NCBI GenBank assembly: GCA_019115385.1
Contig: DXDR01000050.1
Location: 1 to 64,000 of the forward strand
Origin: Candidatus Mediterraneibacter avicola
GTDB lineage: Bacteria > Bacillota > Clostridia > Lachnospirales > Lachnospiraceae
Direction: 5' to 3'
DNA length: 64,000 nt
The notes beneath the pieces are model-generated. The model was not told the DNA's origin. It saw only the letters and a list, made by a program, of their open reading frames with translations, and searched no databases. The position numbers and the translations under genes are program-made. Positions 16,649 to 26,270 of the stretch are shown in pieces. Every line of letters begins with the position of its first letter. Positions within the stretch are counted from its first letter, which is position 1.

Positions 16649-18388
16649 ATGGCATTTGATGGAATTGTCGTGGCAAATCTTGTCCACGAGCTGCGCGGGC
16701 AGCTGTTAAACGGAAGGATCGCAAGGATTGCGCAGCCGGAAGCCGATGAACTGCTTCTGACGGTCAAAACACCGGAAGGCCAGAGACGGCTCCTGATCTC
16801 TGCCAACGCCTCCCTGCCGCTGATCTATCTGACAGATACAAATAAACCTTCTCCCCTGACTGCGCCAAATTTCTGCATGCTTCTGCGCAAGCATATCGCG
16901 AACGGCCGGATCACTGACATCTCCCAGCCAAAGCTGGAGCGGATCATCCGCTTTACGATCGAACATCTGGACGAACTGGGAGATCTGTGCCGGAAGATAC
17001 TGATCGTGGAAATTATGGGAAAGCACAGCAATATCATCTTCTGCGGGGAAGACGGAAAGATCATCGACAGCATTAAGCATGTTCCGGCGCAGATGAGCTC
17101 TGTCCGTGAAGTGCTTCCCGGAAGGGAATATTTTATCCCTGACACCATGCACAAGGCCGACCCGCTTTCCGTAACCCGGGAGGATTTTACCCGGCTTCTG
17201 ACAGAGAAGCCTCTCCCACTCTCCAAAGCAGTCTACACAAGCTTTACGGGCATCAGTCCTGTCGCTGCGGAAGAAATCTGTTGTCTGGCGGGAATGGACT
17301 CTTCTGTACCGGCAAAAGAATATTCGGAGGATATCCTCTTTCACCTGTTTCATCAGTTTGAGATTTATTTCTCCGCAGTAAAAGAAAAAAAATTTACCCC
17401 GCTGATCTACTTTAACGGGCAGGAACCGCAGGAGTTCGCCTCCCTGCCTCTCACACATTTTTCCATGTACACAGCCCGCAGGTATGACTCCATATCCGAG
17501 GTTCTGAGAACCTTCTACGCCACCCGCAGCCAGCTTGGCCGGATCCGCCAGAAATCTGCGGATATCCGTCATATCGTACAGACCGCCCTGGAGCGCAACC
17601 GCAAAAAATACGACCTCCAGCTGCGCCAGCTAAAAGATACTGAAAACCGGGAAAAATATCGAATCTACGGGGAGCTGATCAACGCCTACGGCTACAACGT
17701 GCCCGAGGGAGCAAAACAGCTGGAAGCGCTCAACTACTACACAGGCGAGACAGTCGCCATTCCCCTGGATCCCACCCGGACGCCCCAGGAGAACGCTCAG
17801 AGGTATTTTTCCAGATACAACAAGCAGAAACGTACCTTTGAAGCGCTCTCTGAGCTTTCCCGGGAGACTCTGGACGATATCACCTATCTGGAATCCGTGC
17901 AGACCTCCCTGGATATCGCTCTCACGGAAGACGACCTGGCTCAGATCAAAGACGAACTGGCCGGCGCCGGATACATCAGGCAGAGATCCGGCAAAAAGAA
18001 GCGGCAGGCCAAAAGCGAGCCCCTCCACTACATCTCCAGCGACGGATTTCATATCTATGTGGGAAAAAACAACCTGCAGAACGAAGATCTGACTTTCCGC
18101 TTCGCCGCGGGAAACGACTGGTGGTTTCACGCCAAAAAAGCCCCCGGCTCCCATGTGATCGTAAAATCCGGCGGAGCAGAGCTCCCGGATTCTACTTTTG
18201 AGGAAGCCGGCCGGCTCGCCGCCTATTATTCCAGTCAGCGGGGAAGTGAAAAAGTAGAGGTCGACTATGTGGAAAAGAAACATGTGAAAAAGCCAAACGG
18301 CGGAAAGCCTGGATTTGTGGTATACTACACGAACTACTCTCTCGTCATCGACAGCGATATCTCCCGGATCCAACAGGCGGATCCCTGA
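16649..18388 (+). CDS. rqcH: Rqc2-like ribosome quality control protein RqcH
   Basis: RqcH binds stalled 50S-peptidyl-tRNA complexes and directs addition of C-terminal alanine tails that mark the peptide for degradation. The NFACT-N domain begins with the typical MAFDGIVVANLVHEL, a central helical coiled-coil region follows (about 270-430), and the NFACT-R domain is at the C-terminus (DGFHIYVGKNN to GNDWWFHAKKAPGSHV). The 579-residue length is normal. Older annotations call it fibronectin-binding protein. It is divergent from yicC across a 297-base gap that contains a GC-rich stretch. Confidence 0.93.
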   Translation: MAFDGIVVANLVHELRGQLLNGRIARIAQPEADELLLTVKTPEGQRRLLISANASLPLIYLTDTNKPSPLTAPNFCMLLRKHIANGRITDISQPKLERIIRFTIEHLDELGDLCRKILIVEIMGKHSNIIFCGEDGKIIDSIKHVPAQMSSVREVLPGREYFIPDTMHKADPLSVTREDFTRLLTEKPLPLSKAVYTSFTGISPVAAEEICCLAGMDSSVPAKEYSEDILFHLFHQFEIYFSAVKEKKFTPLIYFNGQEPQEFASLPLTHFSMYTARRYDSISEVLRTFYATRSQLGRIRQKSADIRHIVQTALERNRKKYDLQLRQLKDTENREKYRIYGELINAYGYNVPEGAKQLEALNYYTGETVAIPLDPTRTPQENAQRYFSRYNKQKRTFEALSELSRETLDDITYLESVQTSLDIALTEDDLAQIKDELAGAGYIRQRSGKKKRQAKSEPLHYISSDGFHIYVGKNNLQNEDLTFRFAAGNDWWFHAKKAPGSHVIVKSGGAELPDSTFEEAGRLAAYYSSQRGSEKVEVDYVEKKHVKKPNGGKPGFVVYYTNYSLVIDSDISRIQQADP

Positions 18389-18399
18389 CAGGGATCCGC
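18377..18399. terminator. Inverted repeat spanning the rqcH stop codon
   Basis: A nine-base perfect stem (GCGGATCCC / GGGATCCGC) has the rqcH TGA in its five-base loop. It has no clear U-tract (TTCT only), so it may be a weak terminator between the convergent rqcH and DUF815 genes. Confidence 0.4.
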
Positions 18400-18435
18400 T
18401 TCTAAACCGGCATCGGGCCGGCCGGCCCGGTGCGG

Positions 18436-19728
18436 TCACCGTGTACCCAGCAGGTAATCCACAAATTGCTGGGCGGTTCTTCCAGAGAGACCACCATGGG
18501 ACAGCTCCCACTTGTTCGCCTCCAGAAGGAGTTCCTCCTCAGGCATGTCTATACCGCCCTTTTTCGCCAGCACCCTCACGATTTCCTGAAACTCTTTCTT
18601 GTCCGGGGAGCCAAAATAAATCGTCACGCCGAAGCGGGCTACCAGAGAAAGTTTCTCCTGGACCGTATCGTTTGTATGAAGTTCCTCATCGCGGTCAGCC
18701 TTGTCGCGGAATGTCTCCCGGATCAGATGTCTCCGGTTCGACGTGGCGTAAATCAGCACATTTTCCGGTTTTCTCTCCAGTCCCCCCTCGATGACAGCTT
18801 TCAGATATTTATACTCGATCTCAAACTCTTCAAAAGAAAGGTCGTCCATATAGATGATAAATTTATAATTTCTGTTTTTGATCTGGGCGATCACGTCATT
18901 AAGGTCTTTGAACTGATGCTTGTACACTTCGATCATGCGGAGCCCCTGGTCGTAGTACTGGTTCAAAATGGCTTTGACAGACGAGGATTTTCCCGTCCCC
19001 GCATCCCCAAAAAGAAGACAGTTGTTTGCCCGCTTTCCTTTTACAAAAGCCTCTGTGTTGTCGATCAGTTTTTTCTTTGCGATCTCATATCCAACCAGAT
19101 CATCCAAATGTACGTGGGCGATATTTGTAATGGGCACGATCTGCACCCCTGCATTCTCAGGATGTTCGACCCGGAACGCCTTATGAAGCCCCAGTTTTCC
19201 TACGCCGAACTCTTTATAGAACTGGGTCAGTTTCTCCTTAAAATCATCCACATCCGGAGCCGCTGCAAGAGCCCGGGCCAGATCACAGATCCGGTCGCGG
19301 ATCCTGCGGTTAAACACCCGGCCTCCCCCTCTTACGTTCTGATAGGCTGCCAGGAGATTAAGGCATCCCGCATCCAGGCGTTTTTCCATCACCTTAAAAT
19401 CATAGTCAAAAAGTTCCTTGAATATTGCAAAATCATGGCGGGCGATCTCATTGATGCTGCCCTCCACATCCCCCACGATCTCGCAGGATGTACTGTATGC
19501 GTTCTCATGGCTTGCCAGAAGGAAAGTCAGGTATGTATGCCACAGATTTCCCTCGAAGCCATGGCTGACGGAAAGTTCCAGCAGCCGATTGACACACTCA
19601 AAAAGCAGGCTTCTCAGATCCTCCCGGTTGTAGTATTCACTTTCGTAGTTTTCCATAAGAAATGTCATATCATTAAGGATCCCGCCGAAATCCATATTTT
19701 TGTACAACATAAGTTCATTGGTGCGCAT
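18436..19728 (-). CDS. DUF815 family AAA-type ATPase
   Basis: This 430-residue protein belongs to the DUF815 group of P-loop ATPases. The Walker A motif is GDAGTGKS (241-248) and Walker B is FIIYMDDLSF (290-299). A sensor-like TSNRRHLI follows, and the C-terminal region carries the conserved LSGRTAQQFVDYL segment. The ~200-residue N-terminal part is helical and of unknown role. The biological function of the family is not established. The ATG at 19728 was chosen because GGAGGAAGAG precedes it; the open frame upstream overlaps pheA. It follows pheA by 46 bases on the same strand. Confidence 0.9.
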   Translation of the reverse strand: MRTNELMLYKNMDFGGILNDMTFLMENYESEYYNREDLRSLLFECVNRLLELSVSHGFEGNLWHTYLTFLLASHENAYSTSCEIVGDVEGSINEIARHDFAIFKELFDYDFKVMEKRLDAGCLNLLAAYQNVRGGGRVFNRRIRDRICDLARALAAAPDVDDFKEKLTQFYKEFGVGKLGLHKAFRVEHPENAGVQIVPITNIAHVHLDDLVGYEIAKKKLIDNTEAFVKGKRANNCLLFGDAGTGKSSSVKAILNQYYDQGLRMIEVYKHQFKDLNDVIAQIKNRNYKFIIYMDDLSFEEFEIEYKYLKAVIEGGLERKPENVLIYATSNRRHLIRETFRDKADRDEELHTNDTVQEKLSLVARFGVTIYFGSPDKKEFQEIVRVLAKKGGIDMPEEELLLEANKWELSHGGLSGRTAQQFVDYLLGTR

Positions 19729-19774
19729 TGCTCTTCCTCCAGTCTTTTTTTCACGTCCCCCGGACGGTGCTCCG

Positions 19775-20905
19775 TCAATAATTTCCAAGAATTTTCAGGT
19801 TTGCCGTCTCTTCCCTTAATCCGCGGATAGCATTTTTCACGGCGCCGTCCTCCATATTTCCTTCAAAATCAACAAAAAACCGGTACTCCCACTGTTTTCC
19901 CTTAATGGGACGGGATTCAATCTTCGTCATATTCAGGTCGTTATAAATAAAATGCGAGAGGATTCCGTACAGGGATCCGCTCTGGTGGGGCAGTTCAAAC
20001 CGGATGCTGATCTTGGACGCATCTTTCAAAAAAATCTTCTGGTTTGTGACCACGATAAAGCGGGTGCAGTTGTCCGGATCGTCGTTGATCCCGTCCACAA
20101 GGACAGACAGGCCGTGTACCTTTGCCGCATAGGCGCTGCACACTGCTCCCTGTGTGATATCCTGATCGTTTAATACTTTCTTTGCCGCAATGGCGGTATT
20201 TACAACACTGATCTTCTGCCAGTCTGAATGATCCTCCAGAAAACGGGAGGTCTGCATCAGCGCCTCTGCTTTAGAGTACACTCTCTGTATATCGCTAAGC
20301 CCGGCCCCCGGAAGCCCGCATAATGTATGTACGACCGGCAGTATGGTCTCTGCTACGATATAATTCTCAAATTCATCCAAAAGGTCATACATCTCATTGA
20401 CCGGGCCGGCGGAAGAATTCTCGATCGGAAGGACCGCATAGTCGGCCGAGCCCTCTTCGATCGCCTCCATCGCCTCCCGGAATGTCCTGACATGGAAATT
20501 GTTTACATCCGGTCCAAAAAACTGATGCATGGCCGCCTGGCTGTATGCACCCTCCGTCCCCTGGAATACGACTCTGGCATTTTTTTTGTCCAGATCATCC
20601 ACCTGAATAAACGGCAGTCTGCCCAGCGCTCCCGCCGATACAAGCTGCTGGTACTGAAGCTTCCGGCTCATGGACATAAGCTGCTGGTAAACTTCCCGGA
20701 TTCCCTTGCGGTTAAACTCCCCCTTCACCTTTGAGGCCACATCTGCAAGCTTCTCCTTCTCCCGCTGCCTGTCAAAGACTTTCTTACCTGATTTTATTTT
20801 ATATTCTCCGACCTGGGCACAGATCTCCATTCTTTTTTCGTAAAGTTCTGCGATCCTATCGTCGATCTGGTCTAGCTGTTCTCTTAATTCCGCCAGTTCC
20901 GCCAT
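19775..20905 (-). CDS. pheA: Bifunctional chorismate mutase/prephenate dehydratase (P-protein)
   Basis: It converts chorismate to prephenate and then to phenylpyruvate in phenylalanine synthesis. An AroQ-type mutase domain (about 1-85) is followed by the dehydratase domain (about 105-285) with GTEGAYSQAA, NSSAGPVNEMYDLL and the catalytic NCTRFIVV box. A C-terminal ACT domain (about 290-370) has the phenylalanine-binding ESRP motif. The ATG at 20905 follows AAGGAG; the frame extends seven codons further without support. The pathway's first enzyme, DAHP synthase, lies 3 kb away on the same strand. Confidence 0.94.
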   Translation of the reverse strand: MAELAELREQLDQIDDRIAELYEKRMEICAQVGEYKIKSGKKVFDRQREKEKLADVASKVKGEFNRKGIREVYQQLMSMSRKLQYQQLVSAGALGRLPFIQVDDLDKKNARVVFQGTEGAYSQAAMHQFFGPDVNNFHVRTFREAMEAIEEGSADYAVLPIENSSAGPVNEMYDLLDEFENYIVAETILPVVHTLCGLPGAGLSDIQRVYSKAEALMQTSRFLEDHSDWQKISVVNTAIAAKKVLNDQDITQGAVCSAYAAKVHGLSVLVDGINDDPDNCTRFIVVTNQKIFLKDASKISIRFELPHQSGSLYGILSHFIYNDLNMTKIESRPIKGKQWEYRFFVDFEGNMEDGAVKNAIRGLREETANLKILGNY

Positions 20906-20979
20906 TTTTCTTCTTCTCCTTTGCAAAAACTATTGTATAGTATAGCATAAATTTTACTGTTCTGATACATACTTTTCTT

Positions 20980-21378
20980 ATGATGAAAAATAAATTTATT
21001 CTCTGCGGCACCCTGGGCTGGTGCATGGAAATCATATTTACAGGACTTGGCTCACTGAAAAACAAAGAGCACTCCCTGACTGCCCACACCTCAATATGGA
21101 TGTTCCCCATCTACGGAATGGCGTGCTTTCTCACCCCGATCTGCCGCATTCTGCAAGGGAAAAATTTTTTCATCCGGGGCAGCGTGTACACCTGCTGTAT
21201 CTTTGCAGGCGAATATCTGACCGGAAGCCTGCTTAAACGCCATAATGCCTGCCCCTGGGACTACAGTTCCTCTCCGTACAGCGTCCGCGGTCTTATCCGG
21301 CTGGACTATGCTCCTTACTGGTTCGGCGCAGGCCTGATCTTCGAAAAAATCCTCTTTCCTTCTCTCAGAAAAAAATAG
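20980..21378 (+). CDS. Putative CmpB-type ABC-transporter permease-like membrane protein
   Basis: A 132-residue membrane protein with about four hydrophobic segments. Motifs HTSIWMFPIYG, GEYLTGSLL and CPWDYS match the small family annotated as putative ABC-transporter type IV (CmpB). No ABC ATPase gene is nearby, so a transport role is unproven. Two ATG codons stand in tandem at 20980 and 20983, with no clear ribosome-binding site. It diverges from pheA across only 74 bases. Confidence 0.72.
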   Translation: MMKNKFILCGTLGWCMEIIFTGLGSLKNKEHSLTAHTSIWMFPIYGMACFLTPICRILQGKNFFIRGSVYTCCIFAGEYLTGSLLKRHNACPWDYSSSPYSVRGLIRLDYAPYWFGAGLIFEKILFPSLRKK

Positions 21379-21388
21379 CAGGTGGGTG

Positions 21389-21417
21389 TTGAAAAAGCCT
21401 CCGTTTTAGTATATGAT
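21389..21417 (+). promoter_or_regulatory. Sigma-A promoter of the nitroreductase-pyrBI unit
   Basis: TTGAAA (21389-21394) and TATGAT (21412-21417) are 17 bases apart, 62 bases before the nitroreductase ATG. A stem-loop (GGCAGGTC / GACCTGCC, 21432-21454) lies near the expected 5' end of the transcript and could stabilise or regulate it. Confidence 0.6.
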
Positions 21418-21479
21418 TAGATGGAATCTAGGGCAGGTCTTTTTGGGACCTGCCTGTCTAAAGAAAGGGAGGTACGCAC

Positions 21480-22016
21480 ATGACTGTTACTGAATGCATT
21501 GAAACCCGCAGAAGTATCCGTAAATACAGGCCTGACCCGGTAGATCATTCTCTTCTTGAATCGACCATCGCGCTGGCCTCTTATTCCCCTTCCTGGAAAA
21601 ACACTCAGATCACACGTTACACTGCAGTTGAAGATTCTTCTCTTCTTGAGGAAATTGCAGACCGTTATACCCCGGAATACAACGCAAATATTATCCGTCA
21701 GGCGCCCATGCTGATCGCCGTCACCTTTATAAAAGGAAGATGCGGCTTTGAGCGGGACGGCTCTTTTTCCACGAAAAAGAAAGACCGCTGGCAGATGTTT
21801 GACGTCGGGGCCGCCTGCCAGACATTCTGTCTCGCAGCAAAGGACAAAGGCCTGGGGACGGTGATCATGGGAATTTTTGACGAGGACGGCATCTCAGAGC
21901 TGTTACATATTCCAAAGGAGCAGGAACTTGGCGCCCTGATCGCCATCGGATATCCGGATATTGATCCTGCGGCTCCAAAGAGAAAAAGCGTAGAAGAATT
22001 ACTTCAGTACAGATAA
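21480..22016 (+). CDS. Nitroreductase family protein
   Basis: A 178-residue FMN-dependent oxidoreductase of the nitroreductase fold. ETRRSIRKYRPDPV is the typical N-terminal FMN phosphate-binding sequence, and GAACQTFCLAAKDKGLGTVIMG is the later flavin-contacting region. The physiological substrate cannot be read from sequence. It is preceded by an AAGGGAGG-like site, and pyrB starts only 42 bases after its stop, so they probably share a transcript. Confidence 0.9.
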   Translation: MTVTECIETRRSIRKYRPDPVDHSLLESTIALASYSPSWKNTQITRYTAVEDSSLLEEIADRYTPEYNANIIRQAPMLIAVTFIKGRCGFERDGSFSTKKKDRWQMFDVGAACQTFCLAAKDKGLGTVIMGIFDEDGISELLHIPKEQELGALIAIGYPDIDPAAPKRKSVEELLQYR

Positions 22017-22058
22017 GATAAACCAGCGCCCAGAGCGCTTATTTCAAGGAGGTTATTT

Positions 22059-22979
22059 ATGAGACATTTGATGAGCCCGCTGGATTTTTCAGTGGAAGAG
22101 CTTGAAAAACTTCTGGATCTTGCCCAGGACATTGAGGCAAACCGGGAAAAGTATGCACACGCCTGCGAGGGAAAGAAACTGGCCACATTATTCTACGAGC
22201 CCAGCACGCGCACCCGCTTGAGCCATGAGGCAGCTATGCTCAACCTTGGCGGAAGCGTTCTCGGTTTTTCTTCTGCAGACTCCAGCTCCGCTTCCAAAGG
22301 CGAGAGTGTATCCGATACAATCCGCACTGTCTCCTGCTATGCGGATATCTGCGCCATGAGACACCCGAAAGAAGGCGCGCCTATGGTTGCATGCCAGCAC
22401 TCCTCCATCCCGGTTATCAATGCCGGAGACGGCGGTCATCAGCATCCGACCCAGACCCTGACAGACCTTCTCACGATCCGCAGCCTGAAAGGCCGCCTGA
22501 ACAATATGACGATCGGTCTGTGCGGAGACCTGAAATTCGGACGCACCGTTCACTCTCTGATCAACGCGCTCGTGCGCTATGAAGGCATCCGTTTTGTTCT
22601 GATCTCACCGGAAGAGCTGAGGCTCCCGGAGTATATCCGCCACGACGTGCTGGACAAAAATCAGATTCCCTATGAAGAAGTCGTACGCCTGGAAGACGCA
22701 ATGCCCTCCCTGGACATCCTCTATATGACAAGAGTCCAGAAGGAACGTTTCTTCAACGAAGAAGATTATGTGCGTATGAAAGATTTCTATATTCTGGATA
22801 AAGAAAAAATGAAGCTGGCTCCGGAAGATATGTATGTCCTCCACCCGCTCCCCAGAGTAAATGAGATTTCCGTCGAAGTTGACAGCGATCCCCGCGCGGC
22901 ATATTTCCGCCAGGTACAGTACGGCGTATATGTGCGCATGGCGCTGATCCTGACATTGCTGGATATACACGTAGATTAA
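22059..22979 (+). CDS. pyrB: Aspartate carbamoyltransferase, catalytic subunit
   Basis: PyrB condenses carbamoyl phosphate and aspartate, the first committed step of pyrimidine synthesis. The carbamoyl phosphate-binding STRTR box is at 49-53, the SASKGES loop carries the active-site lysine, and HPTQTLTDL and the HPLPRV.E motif are present. At 306 residues it is full length. The regulatory subunit gene pyrI follows after 21 bases, so the enzyme is expected to be the allosteric PyrB-PyrI complex. Confidence 0.96.
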   Translation: MRHLMSPLDFSVEELEKLLDLAQDIEANREKYAHACEGKKLATLFYEPSTRTRLSHEAAMLNLGGSVLGFSSADSSSASKGESVSDTIRTVSCYADICAMRHPKEGAPMVACQHSSIPVINAGDGGHQHPTQTLTDLLTIRSLKGRLNNMTIGLCGDLKFGRTVHSLINALVRYEGIRFVLISPEELRLPEYIRHDVLDKNQIPYEEVVRLEDAMPSLDILYMTRVQKERFFNEEDYVRMKDFYILDKEKMKLAPEDMYVLHPLPRVNEISVEVDSDPRAAYFRQVQYGVYVRMALILTLLDIHVD

Positions 22980-23000
22980 ATAAGAGAAAAGGAGTAAAAC

Positions 23001-23444
23001 ATGGTAGAAAATACATTGAACGTAGGACGCATCTCCGAAGGTTTCGTTCTGGACCACATTGAGGCCGGAAAAAGCATGGATATCTATAAATACCTTCATC
23101 TGGATAAACTGGACTGCTGTGTAGCCATCATTAAAAATGCGCAGAGCAGCAAAATGGGAAAGAAGGATATCATCAAGATTGAATGCCCCATTGATTTTAT
23201 GGATCTGGATATCCTCGGATTTATCGACCATAATATCACTGTCAATATTATCGAAAACGCTGAGATCGTGGAGAAAAAAGAACTGAAGCTCCCCAAAGAG
23301 ATCAAAAACGTTATCCGGTGCAAGAACCCCAGATGCATCACCTCCATCGAACAGGAGCTGGATCATATCTTCGTCCTGACTGATGAGGAAAATCAGGTGT
23401 ACCGGTGCAAATACTGCGAAGAAAAGTACCGCAGGAGAAGATAA
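23001..23444 (+). CDS. pyrI: Aspartate carbamoyltransferase, regulatory subunit
   Basis: PyrI binds nucleotide effectors and links catalytic trimers. The N-terminal allosteric domain (about 1-95) is followed by a zinc domain with four Cys arranged as CKNPRC and CKYC, the expected Cx4C...Cx2C pattern. It has the standard length of 147 residues. It is the last gene of its transcript: a strong hairpin terminator lies just downstream. Confidence 0.95.
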   Translation: MVENTLNVGRISEGFVLDHIEAGKSMDIYKYLHLDKLDCCVAIIKNAQSSKMGKKDIIKIECPIDFMDLDILGFIDHNITVNIIENAEIVEKKELKLPKEIKNVIRCKNPRCITSIEQELDHIFVLTDEENQVYRCKYCEEKYRRRR

Positions 23445-23462
23445 ATTCGTGTTTTCATTTGT

Positions 23463-23496
23463 GAGAAGGGACGCCGGAAAAATGGCGTCCCTTCTC
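23463..23496. terminator. Bidirectional terminator between pyrI and DAHP synthase
   Basis: A 13-base perfect stem (GAGAAGGGACGCC / GGCGTCCCTTCTC) lies between the convergent genes and just before the stop of the DAHP synthase gene. Confidence 0.75.
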
Positions 23497-23503
23497 ATAT
23501 CTG

Positions 23504-24535
23504 TCAGCATTCCTCCGCGATCTTATAGATCAGTCTCTCTGTATCTTCCCATCCAAGACATGGATCTGTGATCGATTTCCCGTACACACGGTTCTCTGAG
23601 ATCTTCTGACATCCTTCCTCGATATAACTCTCGATCATAACTCCCTTGACCAGCTTTTTCAGTGACGGATTGTAGTTTCTGCTGTGGAGCACTTCGCTCA
23701 CAATACGGATCTGTTCGCGGAACTGTTTGTTGGAATTTGAGTGGTTTGCATCTACGATGGCCGCGGGATTCTTTAAGTCACGCTGCTCATATGCGTCGAG
23801 CAGACGTACAAGATCCTCGTAATGATAGTTCGGAATGCATGTGCCATATTTGTCCACACCGCCTCGTAAGATCACATGAGCCAGATCGTTTCCGTCTGTA
23901 GTCACGTCCATTCCCCGGTAGATAAATGTATGAGAGTTCTGCGCCGCCACGACGGAATTCAGCATAACAGAAAAATCACCGCTGGTCGGGTTCTTCATTC
24001 CCACCGGGATATCCATGCCGCTTGCAGTCAGACGGTGCTGCTGGTTTTCCACCGACCGGGCGCCGATTGCCTCATAGGAAAGGATATCGTCCAGATAGCT
24101 TCTGTTTTCCGGGTAGAGCATCTCATCTGCCGCTGTCAGGCCGCTCTCTTCGATAGCCCGGGTATGCATTTTGCGAATCGCAATGATCCCGGCCAGAAGA
24201 TCCGGCGCCTGGTCAGGCTCCGGCTGATGAAGCATTCCTTTATATCCTTCCCCGGTGGTACGCGGCTTGTTTGTATAGATTCTCGGAATGATCATAAGCC
24301 GGTCAGAAACTTTCTCATTTACTTCTGCCAGCCGGTTCACATACTCGCAGACGGCATCTTCATTATCTGCCGAGCAAGGGCCTGTGATCACTACAAATTT
24401 ATCTGATCTTCCCGTAAAAATATCCCGGATCTCCCGATCTCTTTTCTCTTTGATCTTCACAATAGTATCTGAGAGCGGGTATTCCGCTTTCAGATCTGCC
24501 GGCAAAGGCAGATGCGCATTTATTTTCATTCCCAT
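23504..24535 (-). CDS. 3-deoxy-7-phosphoheptulonate synthase (DAHP synthase, AroFGH type)
   Basis: It joins phosphoenolpyruvate and erythrose 4-phosphate in the first step of the shikimate pathway. Class I motifs are visible: VITGPCSADN, KPRTTGEGYKGM, and IVDANHSNSNK with the metal-binding His. The 343-residue length and sequence fit the AroF/G/H group; the inhibiting amino acid cannot be deduced. The ATG at 24535 follows a GGAGA site by eight bases. It lies downstream of rnpB on the same strand. Confidence 0.93.
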   Translation of the reverse strand: MGMKINAHLPLPADLKAEYPLSDTIVKIKEKRDREIRDIFTGRSDKFVVITGPCSADNEDAVCEYVNRLAEVNEKVSDRLMIIPRIYTNKPRTTGEGYKGMLHQPEPDQAPDLLAGIIAIRKMHTRAIEESGLTAADEMLYPENRSYLDDILSYEAIGARSVENQQHRLTASGMDIPVGMKNPTSGDFSVMLNSVVAAQNSHTFIYRGMDVTTDGNDLAHVILRGGVDKYGTCIPNYHYEDLVRLLDAYEQRDLKNPAAIVDANHSNSNKQFREQIRIVSEVLHSRNYNPSLKKLVKGVMIESYIEEGCQKISENRVYGKSITDPCLGWEDTERLIYKIAEEC

Positions 24536-24665
24536 CTTTTCTGTCTCCTGTCAAAAATATACCGGCATTCTGCACTTTTTGTTCAAAGGCAGGCGCTGCC
24601 GGTCTTGTCATACATCATTATCCTTTCTTTGTATGGAAAGGGTAAATCTGCTCTGTTCAAAAATG

Positions 24666-25018
24666 TGTTAAGCAGGACGATAAGCCGGGTTATGTCGTTG
24701 GACAATCATCTATCTAGGCACAGCGTCACCGCTGTGCTCGAGCGACCAACCTGAAGCGTGACGGGCCGCCACACTGCTTCTATCCGGTCTTGCTTCGGAT
24801 GGGGTTTACATGTGCCCCTGCTGTTACCAGCAGGGCGGTAGTCTCTTACACTGCCTTTCCACCCTTACCGGGAGAATCCCGGCGGTTTATTTCTGTTGCA
24901 CTGGCCTTGGAGTCACCTCCACCGGACGTTATCCGGCATCCTGCCCTGTGAAGCCCGGACTTTCCTCGTCTGCGGCCTTTCGGCACATACAGCCGCGATT
25001 GTCTGTCCTACTTAACAC
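24666..25018 (-). ncRNA. rnpB: RNase P RNA
   Basis: The catalytic RNA of RNase P, which matures tRNA 5' ends. Read on the minus strand, the 5' part has the conserved GAGGAAAGTCCGGGCTTCAC and GGATGCCGGATAACGTCCGG pairing, and the 3' part has ACCCGGCTTATCGTCCTGC, which pairs back to form the catalytic core. The outer ends TGTGTTAAGTAGGAC and GTCCTGCTTAACACA are complementary, defining helix P1 and the approximate boundaries. The total of about 350 bases is typical. Confidence 0.93.
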
Positions 25019-25038
25019 AGATTTTTATTATACTATCT

Positions 25039-25512
25039 TCAGACGCCCTCGTCAACGACCAGTTCTTCTCCGTCGGCGGCCGTAGTCGCCAGTTCATCGC
25101 AGCGTTCATTCTGGGGGTGTCCGTCATGCCCTTTCACCCAGTGAAAAGAGACCTTGTGAGGCTCCTTTGCCTGAAGAAGCCGTTTCCACAGATCTACATT
25201 TTTTACCGGTTCATTTTTCCCTCTTTTCCAGCCTTTTTTGATCCAGTTGTCTACCCAGTGCTGGTTAAATGCATTGACAACGTACTGGGAATCAGAATAA
25301 ATTTCCACCGTGCAGGGACGGTTCAAGGCTTCCAGACCCGCGATCACTGCCATCAGCTCCATCCGGTTGTTGGTCGTACGCACATAGCCCTGCGAGATTT
25401 CCTTTACATGGAGATTCCCTCCCATATCCACATATTCCAGAACCGCGCCGTATCCTCCCGGCCCGTCTGGATTTCCCCGGGCTGCTCCGTCTGTATAAAT
25501 TTTCACAAGCAT
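25039..25512 (-). CDS. rnhA: Ribonuclease HI
   Basis: RNase HI cuts RNA in RNA-DNA hybrids. The DEDD residues are in [26 protein letters not shown] and RCDELATTA. The ATG at 25512 was chosen because it starts the conserved LVKIYTDGA and follows AAAGGA. The 47 upstream codons in frame overlap the MBL gene and look non-coding. The resulting 157 residues is the normal size. It follows the MBL gene by about 70 bases and precedes rnpB. Confidence 0.93.
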   Translation of the reverse strand: MLVKIYTDGAARGNPDGPGGYGAVLEYVDMGGNLHVKEISQGYVRTTNNRMELMAVIAGLEALNRPCTVEIYSDSQYVVNAFNQHWVDNWIKKGWKRGKNEPVKNVDLWKRLLQAKEPHKVSFHWVKGHDGHPQNERCDELATTAADGEELVVDEGV

Positions 25513-25580
25513 ATTTTGTCCTTTCTGTCTGCTCTGTTTCTTGTTTTTCAGCAGGAAAGGAGCGTCCTTTCTGCGGTTTC

Positions 25581-26270
25581 TCACTCTTCCAGCAGAAAAG
25601 GCTGCCCCTCCCGTTCGATCCTGACTATTCTGTCCTGATACTCTTTTGTACACTTTTCCAGCATAAGCCGGTCAAATATATCATAGGTTCCCCAGAAATG
25701 CATGGGGAACACTCTCTTTGTATCCGTCCGCTTCATAAAGCAGTCCAGCCCCCAGCAGTACTGCTCTCCCAGCCGCGGATCCACCGGCACGAAAGCCACG
25801 TCAATTTTTTCTTTCTGGAGTTTGTTGACCTCTGACTGGTAAGAGCGGCGCATCATTTTATTGTACTCCTCCGGCTCGCCTTCCCAGTGCCACCAGTTCA
25901 GATCTCCCGCATGGTAAATGGTCCGGTCTTTATCTTTCACAAGAAAAGCCACCCCTTCATCATTTGAGCGGAGAGTTCTGATCTGAAGGCCCAGAGTCTC
26001 CACGTTCTCATTTGGCCGTACAGACAGGATGTCTTCCTCCTGCGGAGCGGAAATATCAGAAGAAAGGATATACCGGATTTCTCCAAATTTCTCCCGCAGA
26101 CGAAAAATCTCTTTCCCGTAATGATCATAATGTGCATGGCTCACAAAGACACACATCTTTTTATCTGGATCCATCTCCGGCAGTTCTCCTTTGTAATAGT
26201 CAAAAAGGAGATACATGTCATCTGTTTCCGTCAGAAAACCGCTGTGCCCCAGAAATGTTACTTTCATCAT
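25581..26270 (-). CDS. MBL-fold metal-dependent hydrolase
   Basis: A metallo-beta-lactamase fold enzyme: FLGHSGFL at the N-terminus, the HxHxDH metal motif in SHAHYDHYG, and later [10 protein letters not shown] and PMHFWGT with further metal-binding His. It resembles the UlaG-like group of small MBL proteins. The substrate is unknown. It overlaps the MoaB-like gene by four bases (ATGA), so the two are co-translated. Confidence 0.88.
   Translation of the reverse strand: MMKVTFLGHSGFLTETDDMYLLFDYYKGELPEMDPDKKMCVFVSHAHYDHYGKEIFRLREKFGEIRYILSSDISAPQEEDILSVRPNENVETLGLQIRTLRSNDEGVAFLVKDKDRTIYHAGDLNWWHWEGEPEEYNKMMRRSYQSEVNKLQKEKIDVAFVPVDPRLGEQYCWGLDCFMKRTDTKRVFPMHFWGTYDIFDRLMLEKCTKEYQDRIVRIEREGQPFLLEE

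Noticed and set aside
18430-19830. 466-codon open frame on the plus strand opposite the DUF815 gene
   Set aside because: It mirrors a gene with intact Walker motifs and a ribosome-binding site; the plus frame has neither.
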